Below, piece after piece: positions 25,124 to 33,352 of a stretch of DNA of 33,562 bases. The notes below the pieces were generated by a model. That model had not been told where the DNA came from. It was given only the letters and a program-made list of their open reading frames with translations, and made no database searches. The translations under genes were made by a program, and so were the position numbers. Within the stretch, counting starts at the first letter, position 1; each line of letters opens with the position of its first letter. The stretch is from assembly GCA_001899145.1 (NCBI GenBank), contig MKVF01000031.1:1-33562 (forward strand), read 5' to 3'. The stretch comes from Flavobacteriia bacterium 40-80. GTDB taxonomy: Bacteria > Bacteroidota > Bacteroidia > Flavobacteriales_D > Crocinitomicaceae.

Positions 25124-26518
25124 ATGGCGGAAGAAAACGAAGATTTCAGAGACAGGATAGCTACTGTCGATGAAAAAGGCAAACGAATCTGGATCTTTCC
25201 GAAAAAACCTTCCGGAAAATTCTTTAACAAACGTAAAATCGTAAGCTACGTTCTTTTGATAGTGCTGTTTGCTCTCCCTTATATAAAAATGGAGGGAGAG
25301 CCTTTTCTGATGTTCAACATCCTGGAAAGGAAGTTTATTATTTTCGGTAAAATTTTCTGGCCGCAGGATTTTTACCTGTTTGCGCTGGCAATGATTGTCG
25401 GAGTGGTATTTGTCATTCTTTTCACCATTATTTTCGGAAGGCTTTTCTGCGGATGGGTATGTCCTCAGACCATTTTTATGGAAATGGTTTTCCGCCGGAT
25501 CGAATACTGGATTGACGGAGATTACACGCACCAGAAAAAGCTACGTGATGCTCCGTGGAATAAAGAGAAGATCTTCAAACGGGTGCTCAAGCATACGATC
25601 TTCTGGATCATTTCCTTTGCGATTGCCAATACGTTTCTCGCGTATATCATCGGAAGTGACCAGCTGTGGCAGATCATCCGGGAGCCGGTAAGTGTTCATT
25701 TGGGCGGATTTATTTCCATAATCGTTTTTACCAGCGTGTTTTATATGGTTTTTACCCGGCTGAGAGAACAGGTGTGCACCACTATTTGTCCTTACGGGCG
25801 TTTGCAGGGCGTTTTGCTGGATCCGAACTCGATGGTCATTGCGTATGACTATGTCCGTGGAGAAGAAAGAGGAAAATTCCGTAAAAATGAAGACAGGAAA
25901 ACAGCGGGAAAAGGAGATTGTATTGACTGTAAGCAATGCGTTCTGGTATGCCCTACGGGAATTGATATCCGGAACGGTACGCAGCTGGAGTGTGTGAACT
26001 GTACCGCGTGCATTGACGCCTGTGATCACATGATGGAAGGAGTCGGGCTGGAAAAAGGGCTGATCCGCTATGTCTCAGAGAACGGTATAAAAGACAGGAA
26101 ACCGTTTCAATGGACAACAAGAGTAAAAGCCTATTCCGCATTGTTGGTGTTTTTAGTTCTTACGCTTATCACGCTGCTCGTGACGAGAAATGATTTTCAG
26201 GCAAAAGTGACGCGCTATCGCGGAACTACTTTCCAGATCACACAGGACGGACAGGTAAGTAACATTTTTGAAATTTACCTGCTGAACAAGACGCGAAAAG
26301 GGTATAATATCCAGTTAAAGCTGGAAGGAAATCACGGGACGATTGAAACAGCAGTGAAAAAATTGCGCCTCGCTCCCGAGAAAGAGCTGAAGGAACGGTT
26401 TGTAATCAAAATTCCTTACAAGGAAGTGGAGGATAAAGAAAGGGTTTCCATTATCGTATATGGAAACGGGAAGGAGATCCAGCGTGTGAAAACAAAATTT
26501 ATAGGTCCGAATTTTTAA
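25124..26518 (+). CDS. ccoG: CcoG (RdxA/FixG) iron-sulfur protein of cbb3 assembly
   Basis: A 464-aa membrane protein with several N-terminal helices (about 37-55, 85-105, 158-178, 190-215) and two [4Fe-4S] ferredoxin motifs: CIDCKQCVLVCP starting at Cys266 and CVNCTACIDAC starting at Cys290. A CGWVCPQ motif near 108-114 is also conserved in the family. The C-terminus is the Ig-like FixG domain (about 350-464). CcoG is reported to reduce Cu(II) for delivery to the oxidase. ATG at 25124 is 13 bp after ccoP. Confidence 0.95.
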   Translation: MAEENEDFRDRIATVDEKGKRIWIFPKKPSGKFFNKRKIVSYVLLIVLFALPYIKMEGEPFLMFNILERKFIIFGKIFWPQDFYLFALAMIVGVVFVILFTIIFGRLFCGWVCPQTIFMEMVFRRIEYWIDGDYTHQKKLRDAPWNKEKIFKRVLKHTIFWIISFAIANTFLAYIIGSDQLWQIIREPVSVHLGGFISIIVFTSVFYMVFTRLREQVCTTICPYGRLQGVLLDPNSMVIAYDYVRGEERGKFRKNEDRKTAGKGDCIDCKQCVLVCPTGIDIRNGTQLECVNCTACIDACDHMMEGVGLEKGLIRYVSENGIKDRKPFQWTTRVKAYSALLVFLVLTLITLLVTRNDFQAKVTRYRGTTFQITQDGQVSNIFEIYLLNKTRKGYNIQLKLEGNHGTIETAVKKLRLAPEKELKERFVIKIPYKEVEDKERVSIIVYGNGKEIQRVKTKFIGPNF

Positions 26519-26529
26519 AATTAAATGCT

Positions 26530-26949
26530 ATGAACTGGGGAAAAGGATTGACAATAGGGATGGTTATTTTCATGAGCTTCATCATTACTCTGACCACCAT
26601 TATGATGCGGAAAAGCTCTGACCTGGAAAGTGAGGATTACTATTCCCGGGAAGTAAATTACGAACAGGAGATCCAGGCACAGCGCAATGCTAATTCGCAG
26701 GAAAAAATAGCGGTGAATCATGACGAGGAATTTGTGGTTTTAACGATTCCAGAAGCATTAAATGTGCCGGGAGTAAAAGTACTCTTCATCCGTCCGAATG
26801 ATAAGCTGCTGGATAAGGAATTTCAGTTTGAAGGAACAAAAACACTTCTGATTTCCAAAAAGGAATTAAAGGAAGGCAGATACAAGCTGGAGATCACTTA
26901 TCAGCTGGAAAATAAGGATTGTTTGCAAAAAGAAGAAATTATCATCTGA
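26530..26949 (+). CDS. ccoH: CcoH (FixH)-like assembly protein
   Basis: A 139-aa protein with one N-terminal helix (about 6-25, LTIGMVIFMSFIITLTTIMM), then SEDYYSREVNYEQEIQAQRN, which matches the FixH pattern (D/E-YY, then a helix with Q-rich residues), and a beta-rich periplasmic domain. It sits directly after ccoG (11-bp gap). CcoH stabilises the cbb3 complex and works with CcoI in copper delivery. Confidence 0.88.
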   Translation: MNWGKGLTIGMVIFMSFIITLTTIMMRKSSDLESEDYYSREVNYEQEIQAQRNANSQEKIAVNHDEEFVVLTIPEALNVPGVKVLFIRPNDKLLDKEFQFEGTKTLLISKKELKEGRYKLEITYQLENKDCLQKEEIII

Positions 26950-26951
26950 TC

Positions 26952-27698
26952 ATGTGGGCGGTTTATACAAGTAGTCTGATCATTGGTTTAAGCGCCTCGC
27001 TGCACTGCCTGGGCATGTGCGGCCCTTTGGTGATGGCAATCCCGATGAAGACGAATAACGTGTATGAACGTTCCCTTGGAATGCTGCAATACCATATCGG
27101 GAAAACGTTTACCTATGCGCTGCTCGGCTTACTGGCAGGATTGATCGGGATCAGCCTCCAGACATTCAAATGGATGCAGCTGCTTTCCGTTATAAGTGGT
27201 GTGGCCATCGTTTTTTTCGCATGGGCAAAATTCGTCCGCTTTCCATTCGGAAAAAAATTACAGCAATTGTTTATTCGTTTTTCCGGAACGACACTCCGGA
27301 ATCTGTTTCAGTCCAACATACCATTGAAACCATTGTTTTTTGGGATCATTAACGGACTGCTTCCATGTGGGCTTATCTATATTGCACTTATAAACAGTCT
27401 TTTGGCAGGCAGTCCGTTTTCCGGTATGATAGCAATGATTTTTTTCGGTTTGGGAACAGTGCCGGTGCTGACACTTGCCCGCTGGATTTCGGGTAAATTT
27501 CAGTGGAGAACCAACCGCTGGACTCCTGTATTGATCACACTGGTGGGATTGATGGTTGTTTTCAGGGGTCTGAACCTGGGAATCCCTTATCTGAGCCCGA
27601 AAATCGAAGTACAACAGGCTACAAACGATGTAAAGGAAGAAACGGAAGAAGTCGTCATGAGTTGCTGTCACAAGGGAAAGGCCTGTGAGAAACCTTAA
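26952..27698 (+). CDS. TauE/SafE (DsbD_2-like) membrane protein linked to cbb3 maturation
   Basis: A 248-aa protein with about six membrane helices. ATG at 26952 (MWAVYTSSLIIGLSASLHCL) follows the ccoH stop by 2 bp; an upstream in-frame start would overlap ccoH. The first loop holds HCLGMCGPLVMA, and the middle holds NGLLPCGLIYIAL, a pair of Cys/Pro motifs typical of the DsbD_2 domain family often annotated as sulfite exporter TauE/SafE. The C-terminal tail CCHKGKACEKP is Cys/His-rich. Membership in the cco operon suggests a copper or thiol role in oxidase maturation; sulfite export is unlikely here. Confidence 0.85.
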   Translation: MWAVYTSSLIIGLSASLHCLGMCGPLVMAIPMKTNNVYERSLGMLQYHIGKTFTYALLGLLAGLIGISLQTFKWMQLLSVISGVAIVFFAWAKFVRFPFGKKLQQLFIRFSGTTLRNLFQSNIPLKPLFFGIINGLLPCGLIYIALINSLLAGSPFSGMIAMIFFGLGTVPVLTLARWISGKFQWRTNRWTPVLITLVGLMVVFRGLNLGIPYLSPKIEVQQATNDVKEETEEVVMSCCHKGKACEKP

Positions 27699-27747
27699 TT
27701 TATAAATTTATTAAATGTTATTGCAACTGTTTGGATAACTTTATGTT

Positions 27748-27755
27748 TATCTTTG
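27748..27755 (+). promoter_or_regulatory. -7 promoter element of the Crp/Fnr gene
   Basis: TATCTTTG matches TAnnTTTG exactly and ends 14 nt before ATG 27770. It lies inside a longer in-frame reading that begins at TTG 27731 and ATG 27743, which decides for the inner start. The -33 candidates (TTG 27721-27723, TTTG 27730-27733) have poor spacing. Confidence 0.6.
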
Positions 27756-27769
27756 CAGAAAACAGTGCA

Positions 27770-28459
27770 ATGTTGGATAAGTCTCACAAATACGTAAGTT
27801 GTGAAACATGCCAGGTAAGAAAAGACTCATTATTCAGTTCCTTTTGTACGGAAGAAGTACATCAGCTGGACGAGAATAAGGTATGCTCTTTTTACAGGAA
27901 AAATCAGCCGCTCTTTGTGGAAGGAACCTTCTCAAGAGGCGTTTATTGCATTAATGACGGCAAGGTCAAGATCTTTACCATCGGGGAATCCGGAAAAGAG
28001 CAAATCATCCATATTGCCAAGGAAGGAGATGTTGTCGGGTTCAAAGCCATGTTCAGCGATGATCCTTACAAGCTGTCCGCAACCACACTGGAAGAAAGCA
28101 ACATCTGTTTTATTAAAAAGGAAGACTTCCTTTCTCATTTAGAATCCAATCCGGGCTTATTGCAGACTGTTCTGAAAGAGCTTTCGAAAGAATTGGGAGA
28201 ACGGGCCGTATTTATCAAAAATATGGCGCAGAAAAGCGTCCGGGAGCGGTTAGCTACCATTCTGCTGATACTGGACGGCGTTTACAAAGATGAAATGATC
28301 AACCTTTCACGGGAAGATCTGGCAAATTTTGTCGGAACAGCTACAGAGACAATTATCAGGCTGCTTAAAGAGTTCAAGGAAGAGCAACTCATTGAGATCC
28401 ACGTCCGGAAAATCGAAATTTTAGACCGCAAAAAACTTCTGAGAGAAGCAGGAAGCTAA
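27770..28459 (+). CDS. Crp/Fnr-family regulator, possible Fe-S oxygen sensor
   Basis: A 229-aa transcription regulator with a cyclic-nucleotide-binding-like fold (about 35-145), a dimer helix, and a winged helix-turn-helix (LSREDLANFVGTATETIIRL). The N-terminus has VSCETC (C11, C14) and further cysteines C26 and C39. Cys113 in LEESNICFIKKEDFL aligns with Cys122 of E. coli FNR. The recognition helix has ETIIR where FNR has ETISR, keeping the Glu and Arg that read the TGA half-site. It closes the cbb3 cluster and is the natural candidate to bind the palindromes before ccoI and ccoS. Fe-S binding is inference, as the C14-C26 spacing differs from FNR. Confidence 0.9.
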   Translation: MLDKSHKYVSCETCQVRKDSLFSSFCTEEVHQLDENKVCSFYRKNQPLFVEGTFSRGVYCINDGKVKIFTIGESGKEQIIHIAKEGDVVGFKAMFSDDPYKLSATTLEESNICFIKKEDFLSHLESNPGLLQTVLKELSKELGERAVFIKNMAQKSVRERLATILLILDGVYKDEMINLSREDLANFVGTATETIIRLLKEFKEEQLIEIHVRKIEILDRKKLLREAGS

Positions 28460-28548
28460 AGAAGTTGTTTTTATTGCGGAGAAAGCTTTGAATATGATTT
28501 TTTAAATTATAATTTCGAATTCTGATTACTAATTAAAATTTTTTACCC

Positions 28549-30132
28549 TTGAGAAAAAAGTTTGTTTTTACGAGCATTGCTGTTGTTTTACTTTTATCAA
28601 TAGCAGGTTATTACAGCTGGAACGGCTGGTGGTATGTTTTGGGAATAGTAATGATTCCTGTAATCATCGGCTATGTCGATTTTTTCCAGAAAAAGCACAC
28701 CCTGATGAGGAACTTCCCGATTTTCGGAAGACTGCGTTGGACGATGGAAGCCTTACGGCCTAAAATGTATCAGTATTTTATTGAAAGTGATACTGACGGA
28801 ATGCCGATAAATCGTATCGATAGAAGTACTATTTATCAGCGTTCCAAAAAAGAGGTGGATTCTATGCCGTTCGGAACACAGCTGGACGTTTACAAAGAAG
28901 GGTATGAGTGGATGATGCACAGCATCGTCCCTAAGAATTTTGAATCGGTGGATCACGATCCGCGGGTGCTGATAGGAAACAAAGACTGTACACAGCCTTA
29001 CAACGCCAGCATATTAAACATCAGCGCCATGAGCTTCGGCTCGCTTTCCACTGCAGCTGTTGAATCATTGAATTCAGGCGCGCAGATTGGTGGTTTTGCC
29101 CACAATACAGGCGAAGGAGGTATTTCTCCTTATCACCTGAGAAATAACGGAGACCTGATCTGGCAGATCGGAACGGGATACTTTGGGGCACGGGACAGAG
29201 ATGGCAATTTCAGTATTGATGTGTTCCGGAATAACGCAACGCTTCCACAGGTAAAAATGATCGAAGTAAAGCTTTCCCAAGGCGCGAAGCCCGGTCACGG
29301 AGGGATTTTACCGGCCAAGAAAAATACGGAGGAGATCGCTGCTATTCGTAATGTCGTGCCGTTCACTACGGTCTATTCTCCGCCTTATCACTCTGCATTC
29401 AGCACTCCGAGGGAATTGATTCAGTTTATTCAGCTGCTTAGAAAAGAATCCGGAGGAAAACCTGTTGGCTTCAAATTATGTATCGGTAAGAAAAGCGAGT
29501 TCGTTGCGATCTGTAAGGCGATGGTAGAGCTGGATATTTACCCGGATTTTATCACTGTGGATGGTGGTGAAGGTGGGACAGGAGCTGCTCCCCAGGAATT
29601 CAGTAATTATGTCGGCGCTCCGTTTCTGGATGCGATCGCTTTTGTAGATAACATGCTGACAGGATTTAATATCCGCCACCATATCAAGCTGATCGGTTCC
29701 GGAAAGATTGTTTCTGGATTCAGCATTATCCGTGCAATGGCATTAGGTGCAGATGCTGTTAACAGTGCCCGCGCCATGATGATGGCCTTAGGATGTATCC
29801 AGGCGTTGGAGTGTAATACAAATACCTGCCCGACCGGAGTTGCCACGCAGGATCCGCAGCTGGTTGCCGGTCTGGATGTCAGCCTGAAAAAAGTCCGTGT
29901 TGCGAACTTCCACAAAGAAACTCTCAAAGCGTATGTCGAGCTGCTGGCTTCTGCCGGGTTAAATCATGCAGACCAGATTACAAGGGATCTAATTTACAGA
30001 AGGGTATTCTTGTACGAGACCCGTTCTTATGAGGAGATTTTCCCAAGCCTTGAGCCAGGTTGCCTGTTAGAAGGGATCATTCCGGAGAAATACCGTGAGG
30101 ATCTGAAAAAAGCGAACCCGGATCAATGGTAA
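28549..30132 (+). CDS. FMN-binding glutamate synthase-domain protein
   Basis: A 527-aa protein with two N-terminal membrane helices (about 5-45) followed by the GltS/GOGAT synthase (alpha/beta barrel) domain. It shows ISAMSFGSLS, GEGGISPYH, KPGHGGILPA, VDGGEGGTGAAP and the three cysteines C416, C422 and C427 in CIQALECNTNTCPTG that bind a [3Fe-4S] cluster in glutamate synthase. It lacks the glutaminase domain and the NADPH subunit, so it is one of the stand-alone, membrane-anchored relatives whose substrate is not established. The start is TTG at 28549; no in-frame ATG gives the membrane segment. Confidence 0.88.
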   Translation: MRKKFVFTSIAVVLLLSIAGYYSWNGWWYVLGIVMIPVIIGYVDFFQKKHTLMRNFPIFGRLRWTMEALRPKMYQYFIESDTDGMPINRIDRSTIYQRSKKEVDSMPFGTQLDVYKEGYEWMMHSIVPKNFESVDHDPRVLIGNKDCTQPYNASILNISAMSFGSLSTAAVESLNSGAQIGGFAHNTGEGGISPYHLRNNGDLIWQIGTGYFGARDRDGNFSIDVFRNNATLPQVKMIEVKLSQGAKPGHGGILPAKKNTEEIAAIRNVVPFTTVYSPPYHSAFSTPRELIQFIQLLRKESGGKPVGFKLCIGKKSEFVAICKAMVELDIYPDFITVDGGEGGTGAAPQEFSNYVGAPFLDAIAFVDNMLTGFNIRHHIKLIGSGKIVSGFSIIRAMALGADAVNSARAMMMALGCIQALECNTNTCPTGVATQDPQLVAGLDVSLKKVRVANFHKETLKAYVELLASAGLNHADQITRDLIYRRVFLYETRSYEEIFPSLEPGCLLEGIIPEKYREDLKKANPDQW

Positions 30133-30172
30133 TTATTTGATATTTATTTATCCTCATCAAAAAATAATAAAA

Positions 30173-30607
30173 ATGGGAGTCGCAGAGCTGCTTTTAAAGA
30201 GAAAACAGGAACAGGCAAAGAAAAACCTGGAGGAAGGTATTGCTTTCCAGGAGGAGAATGCTAAAAACCCGAATGTGGTGACGCTCCCGAGCGGGCTTCA
30301 GTATGAAATACTCATCGAGGGAGCAGGAGAGAAGCCTAAAGCTGCTGACAAGGTAAAATGTCATTATCACGGAACAACGATTAAAGGAACTGTATTTGAC
30401 AGTTCGGTGCAGCGCGGCCAGCCGGCAACATTTCCCCTGAACAGGGTGATTAAAGGCTGGACAGAAGGTTTGCAGCTGATGAATACGGGCAGCAAATTCA
30501 GATTTGTTATTCCGCCCGGGCTGGCTTACGGAGAAGAGCAGATCTCAAAAGAGATCGGCCCGAACTCCACACTGATCTTTGAAGTGGAATTATTAGGAAT
30601 TGGATAA
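30173..30607 (+). CDS. FKBP-type peptidyl-prolyl isomerase
   Basis: A 144-aa protein with an N-terminal charged helix (ELLLKRKQEQAKKNLEEG) and a C-terminal FKBP domain (about 45-144) containing VKCHYHGTTIKGTVFDSS, FPLNRVIKGWTEGLQLM, IPPGLAYGE and NSTLIFEVELL. These are the usual active-site and hydrophobic-pocket segments, so it probably catalyses proline cis-trans isomerisation in protein folding. No signal peptide is visible. ATG at 30173 is chosen; a TTG at 30137 would add a non-conserved stretch. It lies 40 bp after the glutamate-synthase-like gene. Confidence 0.93.
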   Translation: MGVAELLLKRKQEQAKKNLEEGIAFQEENAKNPNVVTLPSGLQYEILIEGAGEKPKAADKVKCHYHGTTIKGTVFDSSVQRGQPATFPLNRVIKGWTEGLQLMNTGSKFRFVIPPGLAYGEEQISKEIGPNSTLIFEVELLGIG

Positions 30608-30661
30608 TTGTCTGTGAATAGTATTCTAAATTATAGACTTTTAAACTATTTAAAAACAATC

Positions 30662-30682
30662 GGGTGAGCATTATGCTCACCC
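30662..30682. terminator. Bidirectional terminator between FKBP and the accessory cluster
   Basis: GGGTGAGCA (30662-30670) and TGCTCACCC (30674-30682) form a 9-bp perfect stem with a 3-nt loop. T-rich tracts follow on both strands (AATTTTAA on plus; GATTGTTTTT on minus), fitting convergent transcription. Confidence 0.85.
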
Positions 30683-30757
30683 AATTTTAAATATATTAAA
30701 ATAAATTCTGTTTTTCAGTATGTTACAAAGATAAATTTTGATATTCGATGATGAGCA

Positions 30758-31306
30758 TTACCGATTTAAAAACTCTTCCATTTTACGAACATATTCATCA
30801 TGAGACAAGATAAAATAGTTATCCTCAAAAATTATTTTTTTACCAATATCATCAAGTAAATATATAGTTTGGTTTGCCCCAGATCTAATGGTATTAAAAC
30901 CTGTCAAATTCACTTTATTTCCCTTCGTCTGTCCATTAATTAAATATACCAGAGGTGAATTATACATTGATTCAATATAAAAAAATGACAATTTAAAGTT
31001 ATTCCCATTCAAATACAGTTTCCCACTAAATATCTTTTTTAGAGGTTCATTCTTAACCACGTGCCCAAAAACCAAATGAGAAAAATCAACTTTTACTAAT
31101 GAATCTTTCAGAAATTCAAGATGAAATGTATCTGGTCTTTGTTCTTTTTCGGTATCCCAAGGAATACAACGTGTAGAATCTATGATAGTTAGTTTTACAA
31201 TCGAATCCGATTTATAATCAATGGTTATTCCAATATGAACTTGTCCGTAAGAAATGCTTATTATAATTATAAAAAATGATATTATTAATATGATTTTATT
31301 TTTCAT
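30758..31306 (-). CDS. Unrecognised small secreted protein
   Basis: A 182-aa protein with signal peptide MKNKIILIISFFIIIISISYGQ (cleavage near YGQ). The mature part is beta-rich and polar, with one Cys, and no named motif. Codons are strongly AT-biased compared with the genes to the left. It is last in a row of minus-strand genes, 13 bp after its neighbour, and the hairpin at 30662 can end the transcript. Confidence 0.65.
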   Translation of the reverse strand: MKNKIILIISFFIIIISISYGQVHIGITIDYKSDSIVKLTIIDSTRCIPWDTEKEQRPDTFHLEFLKDSLVKVDFSHLVFGHVVKNEPLKKIFSGKLYLNGNNFKLSFFYIESMYNSPLVYLINGQTKGNKVNLTGFNTIRSGANQTIYLLDDIGKKIIFEDNYFILSHDEYVRKMEEFLNR

Positions 31307-31319
31307 ATCTAATCTGTAT

Positions 31320-31883
31320 TTATAGGTTCTGCTCTCTATAATATTTAATTTTTTTTATTAATCCTTCAGAGGTTCTAATAGCATTAATATTGTTCGTTAT
31401 TGTATAATATTTGTCTGTATTGAAACCGGCACTTAAATTTTTAACCAGGCACGTTTTTAATACATCATTATCAAAAAGATAAATTCTGTAATCTGAAATA
31501 TCCTTCTGTTCAAAAATGGCGTTTACAATAACAATACAATACTTCTGTTTAAAGTAGAAACATACACTATATTTTATTGAAGGATTAATATTGTAACTTT
31601 TAACTTTAATTAATTCATCAAGTTTATAATACATCTCCAAGTTAGGATCTACATGCTTTTTCTTTATATTGCCATCATTTTCAATGGGATAATCGATTTT
31701 ATTAATTTCAGAAAAAATAGCATTCAATTTTAAATCACTCTTTAAGTAATGTTTTTCATTAAATTGAAAGTCCAATTCAATGGTATCTTCTAAATCTATT
31801 GCTGAAGAATGACCCTCATTACATGAAATCAGTAAGCACACTAATAAAATATATAAAGCCTTTTTAATCAAGTTACAATTCAT
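31320..31883 (-). CDS. Unrecognised small lipoprotein
   Basis: A 187-aa protein. The chosen ATG at 31883 gives MNCNLIKKALYILLVCLLIS then CNEG, a lipoprotein signal peptide with a lipobox around LLISC; an in-frame ATG at 31916 would add 11 residues. The mature part has no recognised domain (EDTIELDFQFNEKHY). The gap to the next gene upstream is small, so it is probably co-transcribed with it. AT-rich codon use, as with its neighbours. Confidence 0.62.
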   Translation of the reverse strand: MNCNLIKKALYILLVCLLISCNEGHSSAIDLEDTIELDFQFNEKHYLKSDLKLNAIFSEINKIDYPIENDGNIKKKHVDPNLEMYYKLDELIKVKSYNINPSIKYSVCFYFKQKYCIVIVNAIFEQKDISDYRIYLFDNDVLKTCLVKNLSAGFNTDKYYTITNNINAIRTSEGLIKKIKYYREQNL

Positions 31884-31939
31884 CACCCCTTTTATAATTA
31901 TTTTTACCTCTTTCAATCAACTTATTCTTAATAAGCCCC

Positions 31940-32521
31940 CTACCTACCAAAAAAAGATTTAATACATTCATATTTATCAAATTCATCCCAAGAAAAATTA
32001 TCATATCCTAAATTAAAATGGAAAAAGTACACAACTTCTAAGCTTGAGCAGTCGTCAATTTTGATTTTTTCAAATAAAATAGGGTCATTCTCATGCTGTT
32101 TGTTGTACCAGATATTTTCAGAATTAAAATCTTCTATTTTTAAACTCTCTTTTTTTATCCTATAGATTGAAATACAATAATGTAATTGTTTATAGTAATC
32201 GAAAAAATAAGGAGCTATATATTTTGGACATTTTTTTTTGTTGATTTCTTCCTTTAAATTATAAATAAATTTACCATATCCATTTTCGTTAAAAAATTGC
32301 AATGGATTGCTATAATTACTACTGAATTGATAATCAGCCTTTATTCTAAAGAAAACAGGGCCGTATAAAAGTATGTCGCCATATACTTGTTGTGCTTGCC
32401 CTTCCATAATAGAAGCAATAAAGATATAACTTGAATCATCTTTATTATCAGATTTTTCCATTCCGCTCACCCTTATAGAGAGTAATAAAACAAAACAATA
32501 AAATATAATATTTTTTTTCAT
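31940..32521 (-). CDS. Unrecognised secreted protein
   Basis: A 193-aa protein with signal peptide MKKNIIFYCFVLLLSIRVSG. The mature part is rich in Phe, Tyr and Lys and contains several Cys; no family motif is visible. Its ATG overlaps the stop of the small reading frame upstream by 4 bp (ATGA). Codons are strongly AT-biased. Confidence 0.65.
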   Translation of the reverse strand: MKKNIIFYCFVLLLSIRVSGMEKSDNKDDSSYIFIASIMEGQAQQVYGDILLYGPVFFRIKADYQFSSNYSNPLQFFNENGYGKFIYNLKEEINKKKCPKYIAPYFFDYYKQLHYCISIYRIKKESLKIEDFNSENIWYNKQHENDPILFEKIKIDDCSSLEVVYFFHFNLGYDNFSWDEFDKYECIKSFFGR

Positions 32522-32718
32522 GGTTTCAAAGATTCATCGTTCATTATAATCATAAATAATTCAAAAATAGTAGGGTTAGTTACTTTTCCTGAACGCCCCA
32601 AAATATTACTGCCATTTATTACTTCTCCATCTATTCTTATATGATTGTCAAATCGAACTGCTGGATTCCAATATCCATTCAACGACCATATAATCTGGTA
32701 CTTCACCTTGTAATTCAC
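32518..32718 (-). CDS. Small hypothetical frame, possibly a gene remnant
   Basis: A 66-codon frame starting with GTG, directly preceded by an in-frame stop. The product (starting VNYKVKYQIIWSLNGYW) has a protein-like middle (RIDGEVINGSNILGRSGK) and overlaps the next gene by ATGA, which speaks for coding. Against it, an ATG in another frame at 32722 (MSELQGEVPDYMVVEWILES) stops after 24 codons at 32648, so a longer gene may have suffered a frameshift. No family recognised. Confidence 0.35.
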   Translation of the reverse strand: MNYKVKYQIIWSLNGYWNPAVRFDNHIRIDGEVINGSNILGRSGKVTNPTIFELFMIIMNDESLKP

Positions 32719-32832
32719 TCATTTTCAAATACACTTCGAAATATTTGTTTTAAAAAGTTCGTAGAAGTTGCAATTTAATTAATTGAAAATGAGAAATAAA
32801 TAAAAATAGCAGATAATCTGATACGCAACCAT

Positions 32833-33339
32833 TCACCAATACTTATATTTATATTTCAGTTTCAAAATAATCATATTCTTGTAGACTTCATCATATTTTA
32901 TAGCTTCTGAGATATAACCCTTTTTATTATATTTACATTGTACAAGAGGACTATCTTGCTTGCAAAAATCGTATGAATTAGTTATTAAGAATGGAATAGT
33001 GTTTCCTGTTTTATCTCTCTTTGCAATATTTTCTTTTATTTTCTCACCTTTTCCACTAAAATTTGTAATTGCAATACAATGTCCCAAGTCATCGTAATCA
33101 TAAGTTGTTACGTGGTCAATATGACAATCATTATTATAAAAAACCTCTTTAACTTTCTTCCCGATGCTGTCAAAACTAGAGGTACTATAAAGTCTACTTT
33201 TTCTTAAAATATTTCCTGTTTTACTATCTCTGAAAGAATATTCATTGATCTCTTTAATGAGATTGAGATTTGATTTTTGAGAAAAACATCTAATATTAAT
33301 AGATAAAAAAAGTAATAAATAAATCAATTTCATTGCCAT
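32833..33339 (-). CDS. Secreted protein with YD-repeat-like segments
   Basis: A 168-aa protein with signal peptide (MAMKLIYLLLFLSINIRCFSQ; a second ATG at 33333 would start MKLIYLL). The mature part has YDYDDLGHCIAITNFSGKGE and YNKKGYISEAIKYDE, which resemble the YD repeats of Rhs-type proteins (Y-D-x-x-G-x), typical of small Bacteroidota exported proteins of unknown role. The start codon is only 14-20 bp from the presumed insertion-sequence end, so its native promoter may have been lost or replaced. Confidence 0.65.
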   Translation of the reverse strand: MAMKLIYLLLFLSINIRCFSQKSNLNLIKEINEYSFRDSKTGNILRKSRLYSTSSFDSIGKKVKEVFYNNDCHIDHVTTYDYDDLGHCIAITNFSGKGEKIKENIAKRDKTGNTIPFLITNSYDFCKQDSPLVQCKYNKKGYISEAIKYDEVYKNMIILKLKYKYKYW

Positions 33340-33352
33340 AATATTTATTTAT

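Noticed and set aside
25124-26029. Several antisense frames (up to 285 codons) opposite ccoP and ccoG
   Set aside because: All lie opposite well-supported cco genes and read as low-complexity Phe/Arg/His-rich shadows.
27731-27769. Upstream starts (TTG 27731, ATG 27743) for the Crp/Fnr gene
   Set aside because: An exact -7 promoter element lies between them and ATG 27770, and family N-termini fit the inner start.
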